From contig CANNGH010000001.1 in assembly GCA_947504115.1 (NCBI GenBank), positions 558,001 through 622,000 of the forward strand: a DNA stretch of 64,000 bases. The letters are read 5' to 3'. A program made the position numbers and the translations under genes. Origin of the DNA: an uncultured Sedimentitalea sp. GTDB taxonomy: Bacteria > Pseudomonadota > Alphaproteobacteria > Rhodobacterales > Rhodobacteraceae. A model generated the notes under the pieces. That model ran no database searches and was not told the origin of the DNA. It saw only the letters and a program-made list of their open reading frames with translations. This document shows positions 9,147-19,918 of this stretch, in pieces (within the stretch, counting starts at the first letter, position 1; every line of letters starts with the position of its first letter).

Positions 9147-10424
9147 CTATCCTTTCACGAACAGCAGGGCCGGGGTTTCGAGAAGGGTTTTCAGCTTTTG
9201 CACAAACACCGCCGCATCCCAGCCGTCGATCACGCGGTGGTCGAAGCCGCAGGACAGGTTCATCATCTGGCGCGGGATGAAATCGCTGCCGTTCCACATG
9301 GGCCGTGTCGCGAGCTTGTTGATGCCGACGATCGCCACCTCCGGATGATTGATGATCGGCGTCGTCGCGACCCCGCCCAGTGGGCCCAGAGAGGTGATGG
9401 TGATGGTCGAGCCGCGCAGATCGTCGCGCCCGGCACTGCCGTCGCGGGCGGACTGGCTGAGGCGCACCAGTTCGCGGGCGGCCTCCCACAGGGTCAGCGC
9501 CTCGACATGGCGCACCACCGGCACCATCAGCCCGCCGCGCGTCTGCGTCGCGACACCGCAATGGACGCCGCCGAACTGGCGCATGATCCCCGCGTCATCG
9601 TCGAAATGCGCGTTGATCTGCGGCTGTTCGGAAACGGCCTCGGCAATGGCCAGCATGATGAAGGGCAGGATCGTCAGCTTGCCGCGCGTCTCGGCATGTT
9701 CGGCGTTCAGCTTGGCGCGCAGGGTTTCGAGATCGGTCATGTCGATCTCTTCGATGATGGTGATATGCGGGATGCGCGATTTCGACAGCGCCATGCGCTC
9801 GGCGATCCTCTTGCGCAGGCCGATCAGTTTTTCCTCGGACACCGAGGGGTCGGGGCGGCGGGCGCCGTGATCGTGGGCGGGGCCGTGTTCCGCAAACACC
9901 GTCAGGTCGTCATGGGTGATCCGCCCCGCCGGGCCGCTGCCCATCACCTGTCGCAGATCGATGCCCGCCTCGCGCGCGCGGCGGCGCACGGCGGGAGAGG
10001 CCAAGGGACGCTCGCCCTCCTTGCGGCGTGTGGCGGGGCGGGGGGTGGATGGTTCGGGCGCCGCGTGCTGCTGCGGTTGCTCCGGTTCTTTCTCGGTCGG
10101 TTCCGGCGCTGGCGCTTCCGGTTTTTCGGGTACGGGTTCCGCTTTCGCCGGTTCCTCGGGGGCCGACGCGGTGTTGCCTTCGCCCTCGACCTCGATGCGG
10201 GCCAGATCGCTGCCGATGGCCAGCGTCTCGCCGACCTCGCCGCCCAGCCAGACGATCGTGCCGGTCACGTCGCTGGGGATTTCGACGGATGCCTTGTCGG
10301 TCATCACCTCGGCGATCAGGTCGTCCTCGCGCACGATGTCGCCGGTCTTGACGTGCCATTTGGTCAGTTCGGCCTCGGCCACGCCCTCGCCCACATCGGG
10401 CAGTCTTATGGTGTGCATCCCCAT
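9147..10424 (-). CDS. bkdB: Branched-chain 2-oxo acid dehydrogenase E2 (dihydrolipoyl acyltransferase)
   Basis: A 425-residue protein. The N-terminal lipoyl domain has the modified Lys at about 44 in [11 protein letters not shown]. An Ala/Pro/Glu-rich linker (about 85-140) and a peripheral subunit-binding domain ([15 protein letters not shown]) follow, then the catalytic acyltransferase domain ending with [12 protein letters not shown], which carries the active His and Asp. It transfers the branched acyl group to CoA. There is one lipoyl domain, as is usual for this complex type. It begins one base after E1beta stops. Confidence 0.93.
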   Translation of the reverse strand: MGMHTIRLPDVGEGVAEAELTKWHVKTGDIVREDDLIAEVMTDKASVEIPSDVTGTIVWLGGEVGETLAIGSDLARIEVEGEGNTASAPEEPAKAEPVPEKPEAPAPEPTEKEPEQPQQHAAPEPSTPRPATRRKEGERPLASPAVRRRAREAGIDLRQVMGSGPAGRITHDDLTVFAEHGPAHDHGARRPDPSVSEEKLIGLRKRIAERMALSKSRIPHITIIEEIDMTDLETLRAKLNAEHAETRGKLTILPFIMLAIAEAVSEQPQINAHFDDDAGIMRQFGGVHCGVATQTRGGLMVPVVRHVEALTLWEAARELVRLSQSARDGSAGRDDLRGSTITITSLGPLGGVATTPIINHPEVAIVGINKLATRPMWNGSDFIPRQMMNLSCGFDHRVIDGWDAAVFVQKLKTLLETPALLFVKG

Positions 10425-10425
10425 A

Positions 10426-11439
10426 TCAGGTCTCCATCACGGCCCGGAGCGCGGTGACGATGCGCGGGGGCCCGGGGAAATAGTGCCATTCCTGCGCATG
10501 CGGATAGGGGGTATCCCAACCGGCGACACGGGTCACGGGCGCTTCGAGGTGCCAGAAGCATTCCTGCTGCACCAAAGCGGCCAGTTCCGCGCCGAAACCG
10601 GATGTCAACGTCGCCTCGTGCACCACCACGCAGCGCCCGGTCTTGCGCACCGAGGCGGTGATCGCGTCGACATCCAGCGGCACGAGCGTGCGCAGGTCGA
10701 TCACCTCGCCATCCACGCCGCTATCCTCGACCGCCGCCAGCGCCACATGCACCATCGTGCCATAGGCGAGGATGGTCACGTCGCTGCCCTCGCGCCGTAT
10801 CTTGGCTTTGCCCAGCGGGATCGGGGCATAGCCCTCGTCAACCTCGCTCAACTCGGATTTCTTCCACGATTCTATGGGCTTGTCGTAATGACCGTCGAAC
10901 TGGCCGTTATAGAGCCGCTTGGGTTCGAGAAAGATCACCGGATCGGGGTCGTCGATGGCGGCGAGCAACAGCCCCTTGGCGTCGCGCGGGTTCGAGGGCA
11001 CCACGGTTTTCAGCCCCGCCACATGGGTGAACAGCGCCTCGGGCGACTGGCTGTGTGTCTGCCCGCCGAAGATGCCGCCGCCCGTGGGCATGCGCACCAC
11101 GATGGGGCAGGTGAATTCCCCGGCCGAGCGATAGCGCAGGCGCGCTGCCTCGGACACGATCTGGTCGTAGGCGGGATACATGTAGTCGGCGAACTGCATC
11201 TCGACGCAGGGGCGCAGACCGTAGGCAGCCATGCCGATGGCCGTGCCCACGATGCCGCTTTCGCTGATCGGCGTGTCGAAACAGCGGGATTTGCCGTATT
11301 TCTTCTGCAACCCGGCGGTGCAGCGGAACACCCCGCCGAAATAACCCACATCCTCGCCGAACACGATCACCTTGTCGTCGCGCTCCATCGCGACATCATG
11401 GGCGTTGCGGATCGCCTCGACCATCGTCATGCGCGCCAT
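10426..11439 (-). CDS. bkdA2: Branched-chain 2-oxo acid dehydrogenase E1 beta subunit
   Basis: A 337-residue thiamine-diphosphate-dependent subunit. Transketolase-type features include VFGEDVGYFGGVFR (cofactor-contacting Glu), the ISESGIVG segment and a C-terminal domain with RCVVVHEATLTSGFGAE. Together with the alpha subunit it decarboxylates the 2-oxo acids derived from Val, Leu and Ile. The VFRCT element is more typical of branched-chain than of pyruvate dehydrogenases. It lies one base after E1alpha and directly before E2. Confidence 0.93.
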   Translation of the reverse strand: MARMTMVEAIRNAHDVAMERDDKVIVFGEDVGYFGGVFRCTAGLQKKYGKSRCFDTPISESGIVGTAIGMAAYGLRPCVEMQFADYMYPAYDQIVSEAARLRYRSAGEFTCPIVVRMPTGGGIFGGQTHSQSPEALFTHVAGLKTVVPSNPRDAKGLLLAAIDDPDPVIFLEPKRLYNGQFDGHYDKPIESWKKSELSEVDEGYAPIPLGKAKIRREGSDVTILAYGTMVHVALAAVEDSGVDGEVIDLRTLVPLDVDAITASVRKTGRCVVVHEATLTSGFGAELAALVQQECFWHLEAPVTRVAGWDTPYPHAQEWHYFPGPPRIVTALRAVMET

Positions 11440-11440
11440 G

Positions 11441-12882
<1,442 letters not shown>

Positions 12883-14721
12883 ATGGCCAGGGACAGCAGC
12901 GCGCGCAAGAAGACGACACCGAAACTGAAGGTCGTCGACCGGCCCAGCGCCAAGGCAGCCGCGCCCGCTCCGGCATATGAAGGCATCGACGCGGATGCGG
13001 CGTCCCAGATGGCGCAAATGATCGACCGGGCGGCGCATGCCGCGATGGCACGCGGCACGATGGGCTTGTCGCCCGCGGCACTGTGGAATGCGTGGGCCGA
13101 TTGGGCGCTGCATCTTGCGGCATCGCCGGGAAAGCAGTTGCACCTGGTGGAAAAGGCCCTGCGCAAGCAGACACGGCTGTGGCGATACGCGACGCAATGC
13201 GCGGCGGCCGGCCAGCACGAGACCCCGCCCTGTATCGAGCCGCTGGCGCAGGACCGGCGGTTCACCAGCGAGGCGTGGCAGAAACCGCCCTTCAACCTGA
13301 TCTACCAGAATTTCCTGTTGACGCAGCAATGGTGGGAAGAGGCAACCACCGGGATCAGCGGACTTTCAAAGCAGCACGAGGCGTCGGTTTCGTTCGCGGC
13401 GCGGCAGGTTCTCGACGTGTTCTCTCCGTCGAACTATCTGGCGACCAACCCCGAAGTGATCGAACGCACCGTGGAGGAGCGCGGCGCGAACCTCAAGCGG
13501 GGGTTTCAGGCATTCGTGGACGACTGGCAGCGCCAGATTTCGGACCGCCCGGCGGCGGAGTCCGCAGAGTTCCGCGTCGGCGAGAACCTTGCCACCGCCA
13601 AGGGCAAGGTGGTGCTGCGCAACCGGCTGATGGAGTTGATCCAGTACGAGCCGACCACCGATACCGTCCACCCCGAGCCGGTGCTGATCGTGCCGGCCTG
13701 GATCATGAAATACTATATCCTCGATCTCAGCGAACATAATTCGCTGGTGCGCTGGCTGACGGGGCAGGGCTATACCGTTTTCATGATCTCGTGGAAGAAT
13801 CCCGATAGCGAAGATCGCGATCTGGTAATGGACGATTACCGCAAGCTGGGCATCATGACCGCGCTGGATGCGGTGCAGTCGATCACCGGCTCCGAACAAA
13901 TCCACGCGGCGGGATATTGTCTGGGCGGCACGCTGTTGCAGATCGCCGCCGCCGCGATGGCGCGGGACAATGACGACCGTCTGGCAACCATCACGCTGAT
14001 GGCCGCGCAGGCCGATTTCAGCGAGGCGGGCGAGCTGATGCTGTTCATCAACGAAAGCCAGGTCTCGTTCCTCGAGGACATGATGTGGGCCAAGGGCTAT
14101 CTGGCGTCGGAACAGATGGCCGGGGCGTTCCAGATCCTGCGTTCGAACGATCTGGTCTGGTCGAGAATCCAGCGCGAATACCTGATGGGCGACCGCGCGC
14201 CGATGTTCGACCTGCTGGCGTGGAACGCCGATGCAACCCGCATGCCCTACCGCATGCACAGCGAATATCTGCGCCGCCTGTTTCTGGATAATGACCTGTC
14301 CGCGGGCAAGTTCGACGTGGACGGCCGCGCCATCGCCCTGACCGACATCCGCGCGCCGATCTTCGCGGTCGGCACGGAAACCGACCACGTCGCGCCGTGG
14401 CGGTCCGCTTACAAGGTGCAGTTGCTGACCGATACCGATGTGACCTTCGTGCTGACCAGCGGCGGGCACAATGCCGGTATCGTGTCCGAACCCGGCCATC
14501 CCCGCCGCTATTACCGCATCAAGGAAACCCGCCATGGCGATCCCTATCTGGGCCCGGAAAGCTGGCTTGAGGCGGCGACGCAGCACCAGGGATCGTGGTG
14601 GCCGGAATGGGGCGATTGGCTGGACGCGCGCAGCACAAAGCCCGGTGCGGTTCCGCCCATGGGCAATGAGGATTACCCGCCGATGAGCGATGCACCCGGA
14701 AGCTATGTCCTGCAGAAATAA
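12883..14721 (+). CDS. phaC: Class I poly(3-hydroxyalkanoate) synthase
   Basis: A 612-residue enzyme polymerising (R)-3-hydroxyacyl-CoA into PHA granules. The lipase-box variant GYCLGGT places the catalytic Cys at 346; Asp501 (DHVAPW) and His529 (GGHNAGI) complete the triad. The N-terminal PhaC domain (about 90-250, with PFNLIYQNFLL) precedes the alpha/beta hydrolase core. Length and the lack of a PhaE/PhaR subunit indicate class I. The ATG at 12883 follows CGGAG; in-frame upstream codons lack family similarity. It is followed by a phasin gene. Neither a PHA depolymerase (phaZ) nor the repressor phaR is adjacent. Confidence 0.96.
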   Translation: MARDSSARKKTTPKLKVVDRPSAKAAAPAPAYEGIDADAASQMAQMIDRAAHAAMARGTMGLSPAALWNAWADWALHLAASPGKQLHLVEKALRKQTRLWRYATQCAAAGQHETPPCIEPLAQDRRFTSEAWQKPPFNLIYQNFLLTQQWWEEATTGISGLSKQHEASVSFAARQVLDVFSPSNYLATNPEVIERTVEERGANLKRGFQAFVDDWQRQISDRPAAESAEFRVGENLATAKGKVVLRNRLMELIQYEPTTDTVHPEPVLIVPAWIMKYYILDLSEHNSLVRWLTGQGYTVFMISWKNPDSEDRDLVMDDYRKLGIMTALDAVQSITGSEQIHAAGYCLGGTLLQIAAAAMARDNDDRLATITLMAAQADFSEAGELMLFINESQVSFLEDMMWAKGYLASEQMAGAFQILRSNDLVWSRIQREYLMGDRAPMFDLLAWNADATRMPYRMHSEYLRRLFLDNDLSAGKFDVDGRAIALTDIRAPIFAVGTETDHVAPWRSAYKVQLLTDTDVTFVLTSGGHNAGIVSEPGHPRRYYRIKETRHGDPYLGPESWLEAATQHQGSWWPEWGDWLDARSTKPGAVPPMGNEDYPPMSDAPGSYVLQK

Positions 14722-14864
14722 TCACGTCGGCGGATTTCCGCCTGTGATGACGTTAGGGAAACTATGTCGCGATCAACGCTTGCCCGTGGCTGTTAGGGTA
14801 AAGCGCCGGTGCACAGGGCGCTGCCGAATCACGCTAACCTCCCTATATTGAAAGGACCGAAATA

Positions 14865-15293
14865 ATGGCCAAGACCGACAACGCCATGACCGGACTCATG
14901 GAATCGATGAGATCCACGCAACAGCTATTTGCCGCCAACCCGATGACCGGCACCCACGCCCGCGATTTCTGGGAAATGCAGCAGCGCATGCTGGCCGAGG
15001 CCGAGAATTTCACCTCCGCGTGGTTCGTGCGCCGCAATCAGGCGACGCGGGCGGCCATGCAGGCAAGCGAGAAGCTGGCCAATAGCGGACCAAGCAATCC
15101 GGCCGTTCTGCTCGAAGTGATGGCAGAATGGCAGAAGGCGTCGATGGAGCGCATGAGCGACGACGCGCGCGAATGTGGTGAAATGCTGGGCCGTTGCGCC
15201 GGTCTGCTGATGCGAACGGAAATCGACGCGGCGGAAGAGGCGAAGGACAAGATCAAGAAAGCCACCAAGACGGCGGATTCCCAGCCGGTCTGA
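14865..15293 (+). CDS. phaP: Phasin family protein
   Basis: A 142-residue, largely helical, charged protein with the phasin pattern: an N-terminal FAANPMTGTHARDFWEMQQR helix, then alternating helices ending in a Lys-rich tail. Phasins coat PHA granules and limit coalescence. It lies 143 bases after phaC with its own AAAGGA ribosome-binding site, so it may have its own promoter. A strong hairpin 40 bases beyond the stop probably ends the transcript. Confidence 0.85.
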   Translation: MAKTDNAMTGLMESMRSTQQLFAANPMTGTHARDFWEMQQRMLAEAENFTSAWFVRRNQATRAAMQASEKLANSGPSNPAVLLEVMAEWQKASMERMSDDARECGEMLGRCAGLLMRTEIDAAEEAKDKIKKATKTADSQPV

Positions 15294-15333
15294 CCTGCGG
15301 CGCCCCGCGCGTCGTTGCGGACGTGAAATTGCA

Positions 15334-15365
15334 GGCGCGGACGGTCCCGCAGGGGCGTCCGCGCC
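15334..15365 (+). terminator. Hairpin terminator downstream of phaP
   Basis: A perfect 10-bp stem (GGCGCGGACG / CGTCCGCGCC) with a 12-base loop, followed by a weak T-containing stretch (TTGCCTGTT). It lies between phaP and the next operon, consistent with transcription termination; the poor T-run lowers certainty. Confidence 0.6.
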
Positions 15366-15428
15366 TTGCCTGTTGGCATCAAGATGTTTAGCAGTTTCGT
15401 CATGTCATCAATCCGGAAGGACACGGCC

Positions 15429-16415
15429 ATGTCGAAACTCATTTCCGCCTGCATGCTGGCGGGCTCCACCGCGCTTATCCTGACCGCAGGCGGGGCGCTT
15501 GCGCAAGCCGAGGTCAAGATCGGTTATGCGTTGGCGCCCAACTCGCATTATGGTGCCGCTGCCGAAAAATGGGACGAAGTCGTGACCGCCGAAACCGATG
15601 GCGCGTTCGATTTCAAGCATTTCCCCTCCTCCGGGCTGGGCGGCGAGCGTGAAGTGATCGAGGGATTGCAGATCGGCACCATCGAGGCGACCATCGTGTC
15701 GTCGGGCACGCTGGCCAATTTCGTGCCGGAAACCGGCGTGTTCGACCTCCCCTTCCTGTTTCGCGATCTCGACCATGCCCGCGATGTGCTGGACGGTCCC
15801 ATCGGTGACGAAATCCTGGCCAGGTTCGACGATGTCGGCCTGCATGCGATGGCCTGGGGCGAACAGGGGTTCCGTCACATCACCAACAACCGCAACCCGA
15901 TCTCCACCCCCGAAGACGTCGAGGGCCTGAAGATCCGCACGATGGAAAATCCCGTGCACCTCAAGGCGTTCAACACGCTGGGCGCCGCGCCCACCCCGAT
16001 GGCCTGGCCCGAAGTGATTTCCTCGCTGCAACAGGGCGTGATCGACGGGCAGGAAAACCCGCTGTCGGTGATCGTGTCGGCGAAGCTGGACGAGGTGCAG
16101 AAATACCTGACCCTGTCGGGCCATGTCTATTCGCCCGCCATGCTGCTGGTGTCCAAATCCTTCTGGGAGGGCTTGAGCGACGAAGACAAGGCGGCCTTCG
16201 AAAAGGGCGCGACCGAAGCGGTCGCCGCGATGCGCGGTTTCGTCGATGACGTGGAAACCAGCGGTGTCGAGACCCTGAAGGAGCGCGGCATGGACGTGGG
16301 CGAATTGTCCACCGAGGAAAAGGCCAAGTTCCAGCAGGCCGTGCAGGGTGCCTATGAATCGTATTACCAGATGTACGACAAGGACCTGATCGACCGCATC
16401 ATCGCCACCGAGTGA
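15429..16415 (+). CDS. TRAP transporter solute-binding protein (DctP family), system 1
   Basis: A 328-residue periplasmic protein with a signal peptide ending ALA near residue 25. Family markers are GLKIRTMENPVHLKAFN (the Arg that usually clamps the substrate carboxylate), TPMAWPEVISSLQQGVIDGQ and QENPL. It delivers an organic acid, perhaps a C4-dicarboxylate or sugar acid, to the QM permease encoded next. The ATG at 15429 follows GGAAGGA and gives a proper signal peptide. Substrate cannot be fixed from sequence alone. Confidence 0.9.
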   Translation: MSKLISACMLAGSTALILTAGGALAQAEVKIGYALAPNSHYGAAAEKWDEVVTAETDGAFDFKHFPSSGLGGEREVIEGLQIGTIEATIVSSGTLANFVPETGVFDLPFLFRDLDHARDVLDGPIGDEILARFDDVGLHAMAWGEQGFRHITNNRNPISTPEDVEGLKIRTMENPVHLKAFNTLGAAPTPMAWPEVISSLQQGVIDGQENPLSVIVSAKLDEVQKYLTLSGHVYSPAMLLVSKSFWEGLSDEDKAAFEKGATEAVAAMRGFVDDVETSGVETLKERGMDVGELSTEEKAKFQQAVQGAYESYYQMYDKDLIDRIIATE

Positions 16416-16482
16416 TCCGCTGTCGGGGCCGGCACTCGGACTTCGGCCCCGACACCGTCATATCGCAGACAGGACCGGAGTC

Positions 16483-16998
16483 ATGCGCAGGTTGGAACGC
16501 GCCCTTGTCGCCCTGAACAAATGGGCGGTGATCGCGATGCTGGCGGGAATGGCGCTGGTCGTCGGGGCGAATGTCGCGCTGCGCTATACCACCAATGAAT
16601 CGCTGCCCTGGGCCGATGAGGTCGCGCGCTATCTGATGATCTGGATGACGTTCGTCGGGGCCGGTCTGGCGTTGCGCACCGGCGGGCATGTGGCGATCAC
16701 GAATCTGCAGGACGTGATACCGAGCCGCGCACAAATCGCGCTGCGCGCAGGCATCGTTCTGGTCCTGCTGGCTTTTTTCCTGTTCATGATCTGGACCGGA
16801 CAGGATTACATGACGCGGATGCAATACCAGAAAAGCCCGGCTTTGCGCCTGCCGTTCAAATACGTCTATGCCGCCATGCCCATCGGCTTTGCCCTGCTGG
16901 CCGTGCACCTGCTGCTGATCGCGCGGCCCTTCATCGCGGCGGGCACCTATCGCGACGCGCCCGATGGCGAGGCGCAGACCGGGGCGGCCAGTGGCTGA
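16483..16998 (+). CDS. TRAP transporter small permease (DctQ family), system 1
   Basis: A 171-residue protein with four predicted membrane helices. The family motif region LPWADEVARYLMIWMTFVG (about 43-61) and RTGGHVAI are present. With the large permease it forms the sodium-driven membrane unit that receives substrate from the binding protein. It lies 67 bases after the binding-protein gene, and its end overlaps the start of the large permease by eight bases. Confidence 0.9.
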   Translation: MRRLERALVALNKWAVIAMLAGMALVVGANVALRYTTNESLPWADEVARYLMIWMTFVGAGLALRTGGHVAITNLQDVIPSRAQIALRAGIVLVLLAFFLFMIWTGQDYMTRMQYQKSPALRLPFKYVYAAMPIGFALLAVHLLLIARPFIAAGTYRDAPDGEAQTGAASG

Positions 16999-18274
16999 GA
17001 TCCTGTTTCCCGCCCTGTTCCTGCTGATGGCGCTGGGGCTGCCGGTCGCATTCGCCATGGCGATCGCGGTGTTCTGCGCGATCACCTTTGCCAGCGATTA
17101 TCCCAATATCGTCGTGGTCAAGGAGATGTTCGCGGGGCTGGACAGCTTCCCGCTGCTGGCGGTGCCGTTCTTCGTGCTGGCGGCCGAGTTGATGACCGGC
17201 GGCGCGATCACCCATCACCTGCTGCGCTTTGCCGCGCAGTTCGTCGGCCATCTGCGCGGCGGGCTGGGCCATGCCAACGTGATCTCGTCCACCCTGTTCG
17301 CGGGTATTTCCGGCTCGGCTTTGGCTGACGCGGCGGGGCCGGGGGCGATGATGATCCGCATGATGGAAAAGGGCGGCTATGATCGCGCCTATGCGGGCGC
17401 ACTGACGATTTCCAGCGCCATTGTCGGCCCGATCATTCCGCCGTCGATCACCATGATCATCTATGCAATGCAGGATGAAGAGGTCTCGGTCGGCTCGCTG
17501 TTCATGGCCGGAATCGTGCCGGGGCTGCTGATCACGGCGGCGATGCTGGGCACCAATGCCATCATCGCCCGCAAGCGCGGCTATCGCGGCACCGGCACCC
17601 GCCCCGGCGCGGGCGAGATGGTGCGCACGACGGCGCTGGCCTTGCCCGCGCTGTTCCTGATCGTGCTGGTGGTCGGCGGCATCCGTTTCGGCATCTTCAC
17701 GCCGACCGAGGCCTCGGTGATTGCGGTGTTTTATGCGCTGATCTGCGGCATGTTCGTCTATCGCTCGCTGCGGCTGCGCGATCTGCCCGACATCATCCTG
17801 CGTGCCGCATTGGTCAGTTCGGCGGTACTGCTGATCCTTGGCGCGGCGCGGGCCTTTGCATGGGTGCTGATCATCGAGGGCATCCCGCAGGATCTGGCCG
17901 CCACCATCATCGGCTGGGATCTCAGCCCGGTGATGTTCCTGCTGGCGGTCAACCTGCTGTTGCTGGTGTTCGGACTGTTCATGGACCCGCTGCCGGGCGT
18001 GATGATCCTGGTGCCGATCCTCGCCCCGATCAGCCATGCGCTTGGCATCGCGCCCGACCATTTCGCCATTGTGGTGATCGTCAACCTGACGCTTGGTCTG
18101 GCCACCCCGCCGGTCGGGGCGCTGATCTATGTGGTCTCATCGGCTGCCGGGATGCGCCCCGGCGCGCTGATCCGCGAACTGCCGCCGTTCTTTCTGGCCA
18201 GCCTGATCGTCCTGCTGCTGCTGACCTTCGTGCCCGACCTGTCCACCTGGCTGCCCCGCGTCAGCGGTGTCTAA
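16991..18274 (+). CDS. TRAP transporter large permease (DctM family), system 1
   Basis: A 427-residue protein with 11-12 hydrophobic segments. DctM hallmarks include GLDSFPLLAVPFFVLAAELM, FAGISGSALADAAGPG, PIIPPSITMIIYA, GLFMDPLPGVMILVPI and NLTLGLATPPVG. It is the ion-coupled transport subunit. The start is a GTG at 16991 inside the dctQ end; an upstream ATG at 16964 would add nine residues with no family fit. The 3' end overlaps the convergent neighbour by four bases. Confidence 0.92.
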   Translation: MAEILFPALFLLMALGLPVAFAMAIAVFCAITFASDYPNIVVVKEMFAGLDSFPLLAVPFFVLAAELMTGGAITHHLLRFAAQFVGHLRGGLGHANVISSTLFAGISGSALADAAGPGAMMIRMMEKGGYDRAYAGALTISSAIVGPIIPPSITMIIYAMQDEEVSVGSLFMAGIVPGLLITAAMLGTNAIIARKRGYRGTGTRPGAGEMVRTTALALPALFLIVLVVGGIRFGIFTPTEASVIAVFYALICGMFVYRSLRLRDLPDIILRAALVSSAVLLILGAARAFAWVLIIEGIPQDLAATIIGWDLSPVMFLLAVNLLLLVFGLFMDPLPGVMILVPILAPISHALGIAPDHFAIVVIVNLTLGLATPPVGALIYVVSSAAGMRPGALIRELPPFFLASLIVLLLLTFVPDLSTWLPRVSGV

Positions 18275-19347
18275 AGGCGCGCCGTCCAGAACCGGTAACG
18301 CTCCTGCCCGGTGACCTCGTGGATCAGGCCACGTGTTTCGAAGACTGTCAGATTGCGCCGCGCGGCGGGACGCGAACACCCCGCCGCATCGGCCAGCAAC
18401 TCTGCCGAAAGCACGGGAAAGCGCCGGAATGCGGCGATGACCTGCGGCGGCGTGCGCCCGGACATGTCCGCCGTGGCGCGTTGCGCGCGCAGGGTCCAGG
18501 CGGACAGGCGATCCATCTCCATCAGCGCGCTCAGCGCCCCGGCCCGTGTCGCCGCGCAAAAGGCCGCAAGGCGCGATTCGGGTGTTCCGCTCAGCGCGTC
18601 GCGGTCCAGCCGGTGACCTTCGGCGATGGGCAGGAAAGGCGCCAGATCACCGGCGCCGAGGCGCAGGGCCGCCACCGAAGGTTCCAGCGTTTCAGGCCAC
18701 GGCGTCAGCCCGCGCCCGCGCCACAGCGCAAGGCCGCATGCCGCCTGTGTCAGCGGATGGGCATCCGCCAAGGCGTCGATTGCGGCAATCCATTCGGCCC
18801 CGAGCGCCTCCAGTTCGTCGCCCACGGCGCGTTCGCCCGGCAGCGGGCTTTGCGGGTCGGGGACGGCGCTGCGCCCCAGAAACGTCTCTACCCCGTTCAG
18901 CGGCGATTCCCCGGCTCCGGTCAGCCGCCTCACCGCCCAGGCGGCGCGCGCCAGGTCGCGTGCGCTGTCGTCGCTGGCGACACGCAGCGCGCGATACAAC
19001 GCGATCCGCTCGGCCCCGATCCAGATCCCTTCGGCCCGCAAAAGTGCCGCGACCGTGGCCAGCGCGATCCGTTCGGCCACGCCATCCGGCGCGCTGCGCA
19101 ACCGTTCACCGAACCGCGCCAGCGCCGTCGCGGCGTCGATCAGCGCGCGGTATTGCGCGGCCTCCGCGCGCCGCCAGTCCGGGGCCGCGCCCGCGACCTC
19201 GCGCGGGGCGACGATCCAGGGCGGATCGGTCGGAGGACGGTCCTCGGGCAGACCCGGCAGAAACCACAGGTCGCGCTCGGGCATCGGGCCGACATCATAG
19301 GGCGAACCGCGCGGGTCGCCGTCATCGTCTGGAAACGGTTTGCGCAT
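18271..19347 (-). CDS. DUF1612-like protein with C-terminal helix-turn-helix
   Basis: A 358-residue soluble, Ala/Arg-rich protein without signal or membrane segments. The last 60 residues resemble a winged HTH (FRRFPVLSAELLADAAGCSR, then AARRNLTVFETRGLIHEVTG), and the middle is helical. This layout recalls the DUF1612 plus HTH_13 proteins (RHE_PE00001 type) common on rhizobial and roseobacter plasmids; I recall the arrangement but could not check it. It probably binds DNA; the target is unknown. It is convergent with the TRAP operon. No replication or toxin genes are adjacent. Confidence 0.6.
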   Translation of the reverse strand: MRKPFPDDDGDPRGSPYDVGPMPERDLWFLPGLPEDRPPTDPPWIVAPREVAGAAPDWRRAEAAQYRALIDAATALARFGERLRSAPDGVAERIALATVAALLRAEGIWIGAERIALYRALRVASDDSARDLARAAWAVRRLTGAGESPLNGVETFLGRSAVPDPQSPLPGERAVGDELEALGAEWIAAIDALADAHPLTQAACGLALWRGRGLTPWPETLEPSVAALRLGAGDLAPFLPIAEGHRLDRDALSGTPESRLAAFCAATRAGALSALMEMDRLSAWTLRAQRATADMSGRTPPQVIAAFRRFPVLSAELLADAAGCSRPAARRNLTVFETRGLIHEVTGQERYRFWTARL

Positions 19348-19406
19348 GATCGGCCGGTCAGATCTGTGCGGTTGCGGGCGCGGGCAAGGCCGACCCGGTT
19401 GCCGCG

Positions 19407-19634
19407 CTATTTCCAGTAGCCGTTGGCCGCCGCGATGGTCTGGAAATGCGTCGCCACCACCGCCGAAACCGCGATCAGGGAATCGGCATCCGCCTCGTAC
19501 ACCTTGCGCAGATCGTCGCGCATGCCGGCATCGGGCTGGGTCATCTTGACCGCGACGCGGGCCAGTTTCACGGCCAGTTCATAGCCCGCTTGCGGATCCG
19601 GTGTCACCAATGTTTCAAGCCAGGTTTCGCTCAT
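19407..19634 (-). CDS. Small conserved-looking hypothetical protein (75 aa)
   Basis: A 75-residue, helix-rich acidic protein (starts MSETWLETLV, ends ANGYWK). It has a very good GAGGAG ribosome-binding site seven bases before the chosen ATG at 19634; another ATG at 19637 is too close to it. Codon use is like the neighbours. No membrane segment, signal or metal motif is visible, and I do not recognise the family. It stands alone between the HTH protein and the RsbW/STAS pair, all on the minus strand. Confidence 0.6.
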   Translation of the reverse strand: MSETWLETLVTPDPQAGYELAVKLARVAVKMTQPDAGMRDDLRKVYEADADSLIAVSAVVATHFQTIAAANGYWK

Positions 19635-19918
19635 CATTTTGCTCCTCATTCCAGAAATTCGCCGACGCAGACCGGATAGCGGACCTTGCAAGACGACCCA
19701 AACGGCACCGGTGAGCCGCAGCCTATCGCAAAACACGCGCCGCGGGAATTGCCGAGTTCATCGCCATGATTTTGTGGGGCGCGGACCTCGGCATCACGCG
19801 GTGGTTTGGGGGCTATGATGCGCGATGCCGAGGGAAGCCATGCAGCTACGATCCCTTGCTGACCCTCGCGTGGGGCGGATTTGCGAAACCAATGCGGTCG
19901 TTTCAAGGCAATCCGCGT
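19635..19918. other. Intergenic region with a long hairpin
   Basis: This stretch of 284 bases has no convincing gene. It contains an inverted repeat, CCTCGGCATC (19786-19795) and GATGCCGAGG (19824-19833), extended by three more pairs after a two-base bulge; T-runs do not follow. A minus-strand open frame ending at 19646 just before the 75-residue gene is Cys-containing (SSCKVRYPVCVGEFLE at its end) but has only a TTG start and less GC-biased third positions, so it is not called. Confidence 0.5.

Noticed and set aside
19646-19906. Minus-strand frame of 86 codons ending just before the 75-residue gene.
   Set aside because: Only a TTG start, no ribosome-binding site, weak codon bias; noted as a possibility in the findings but not called.
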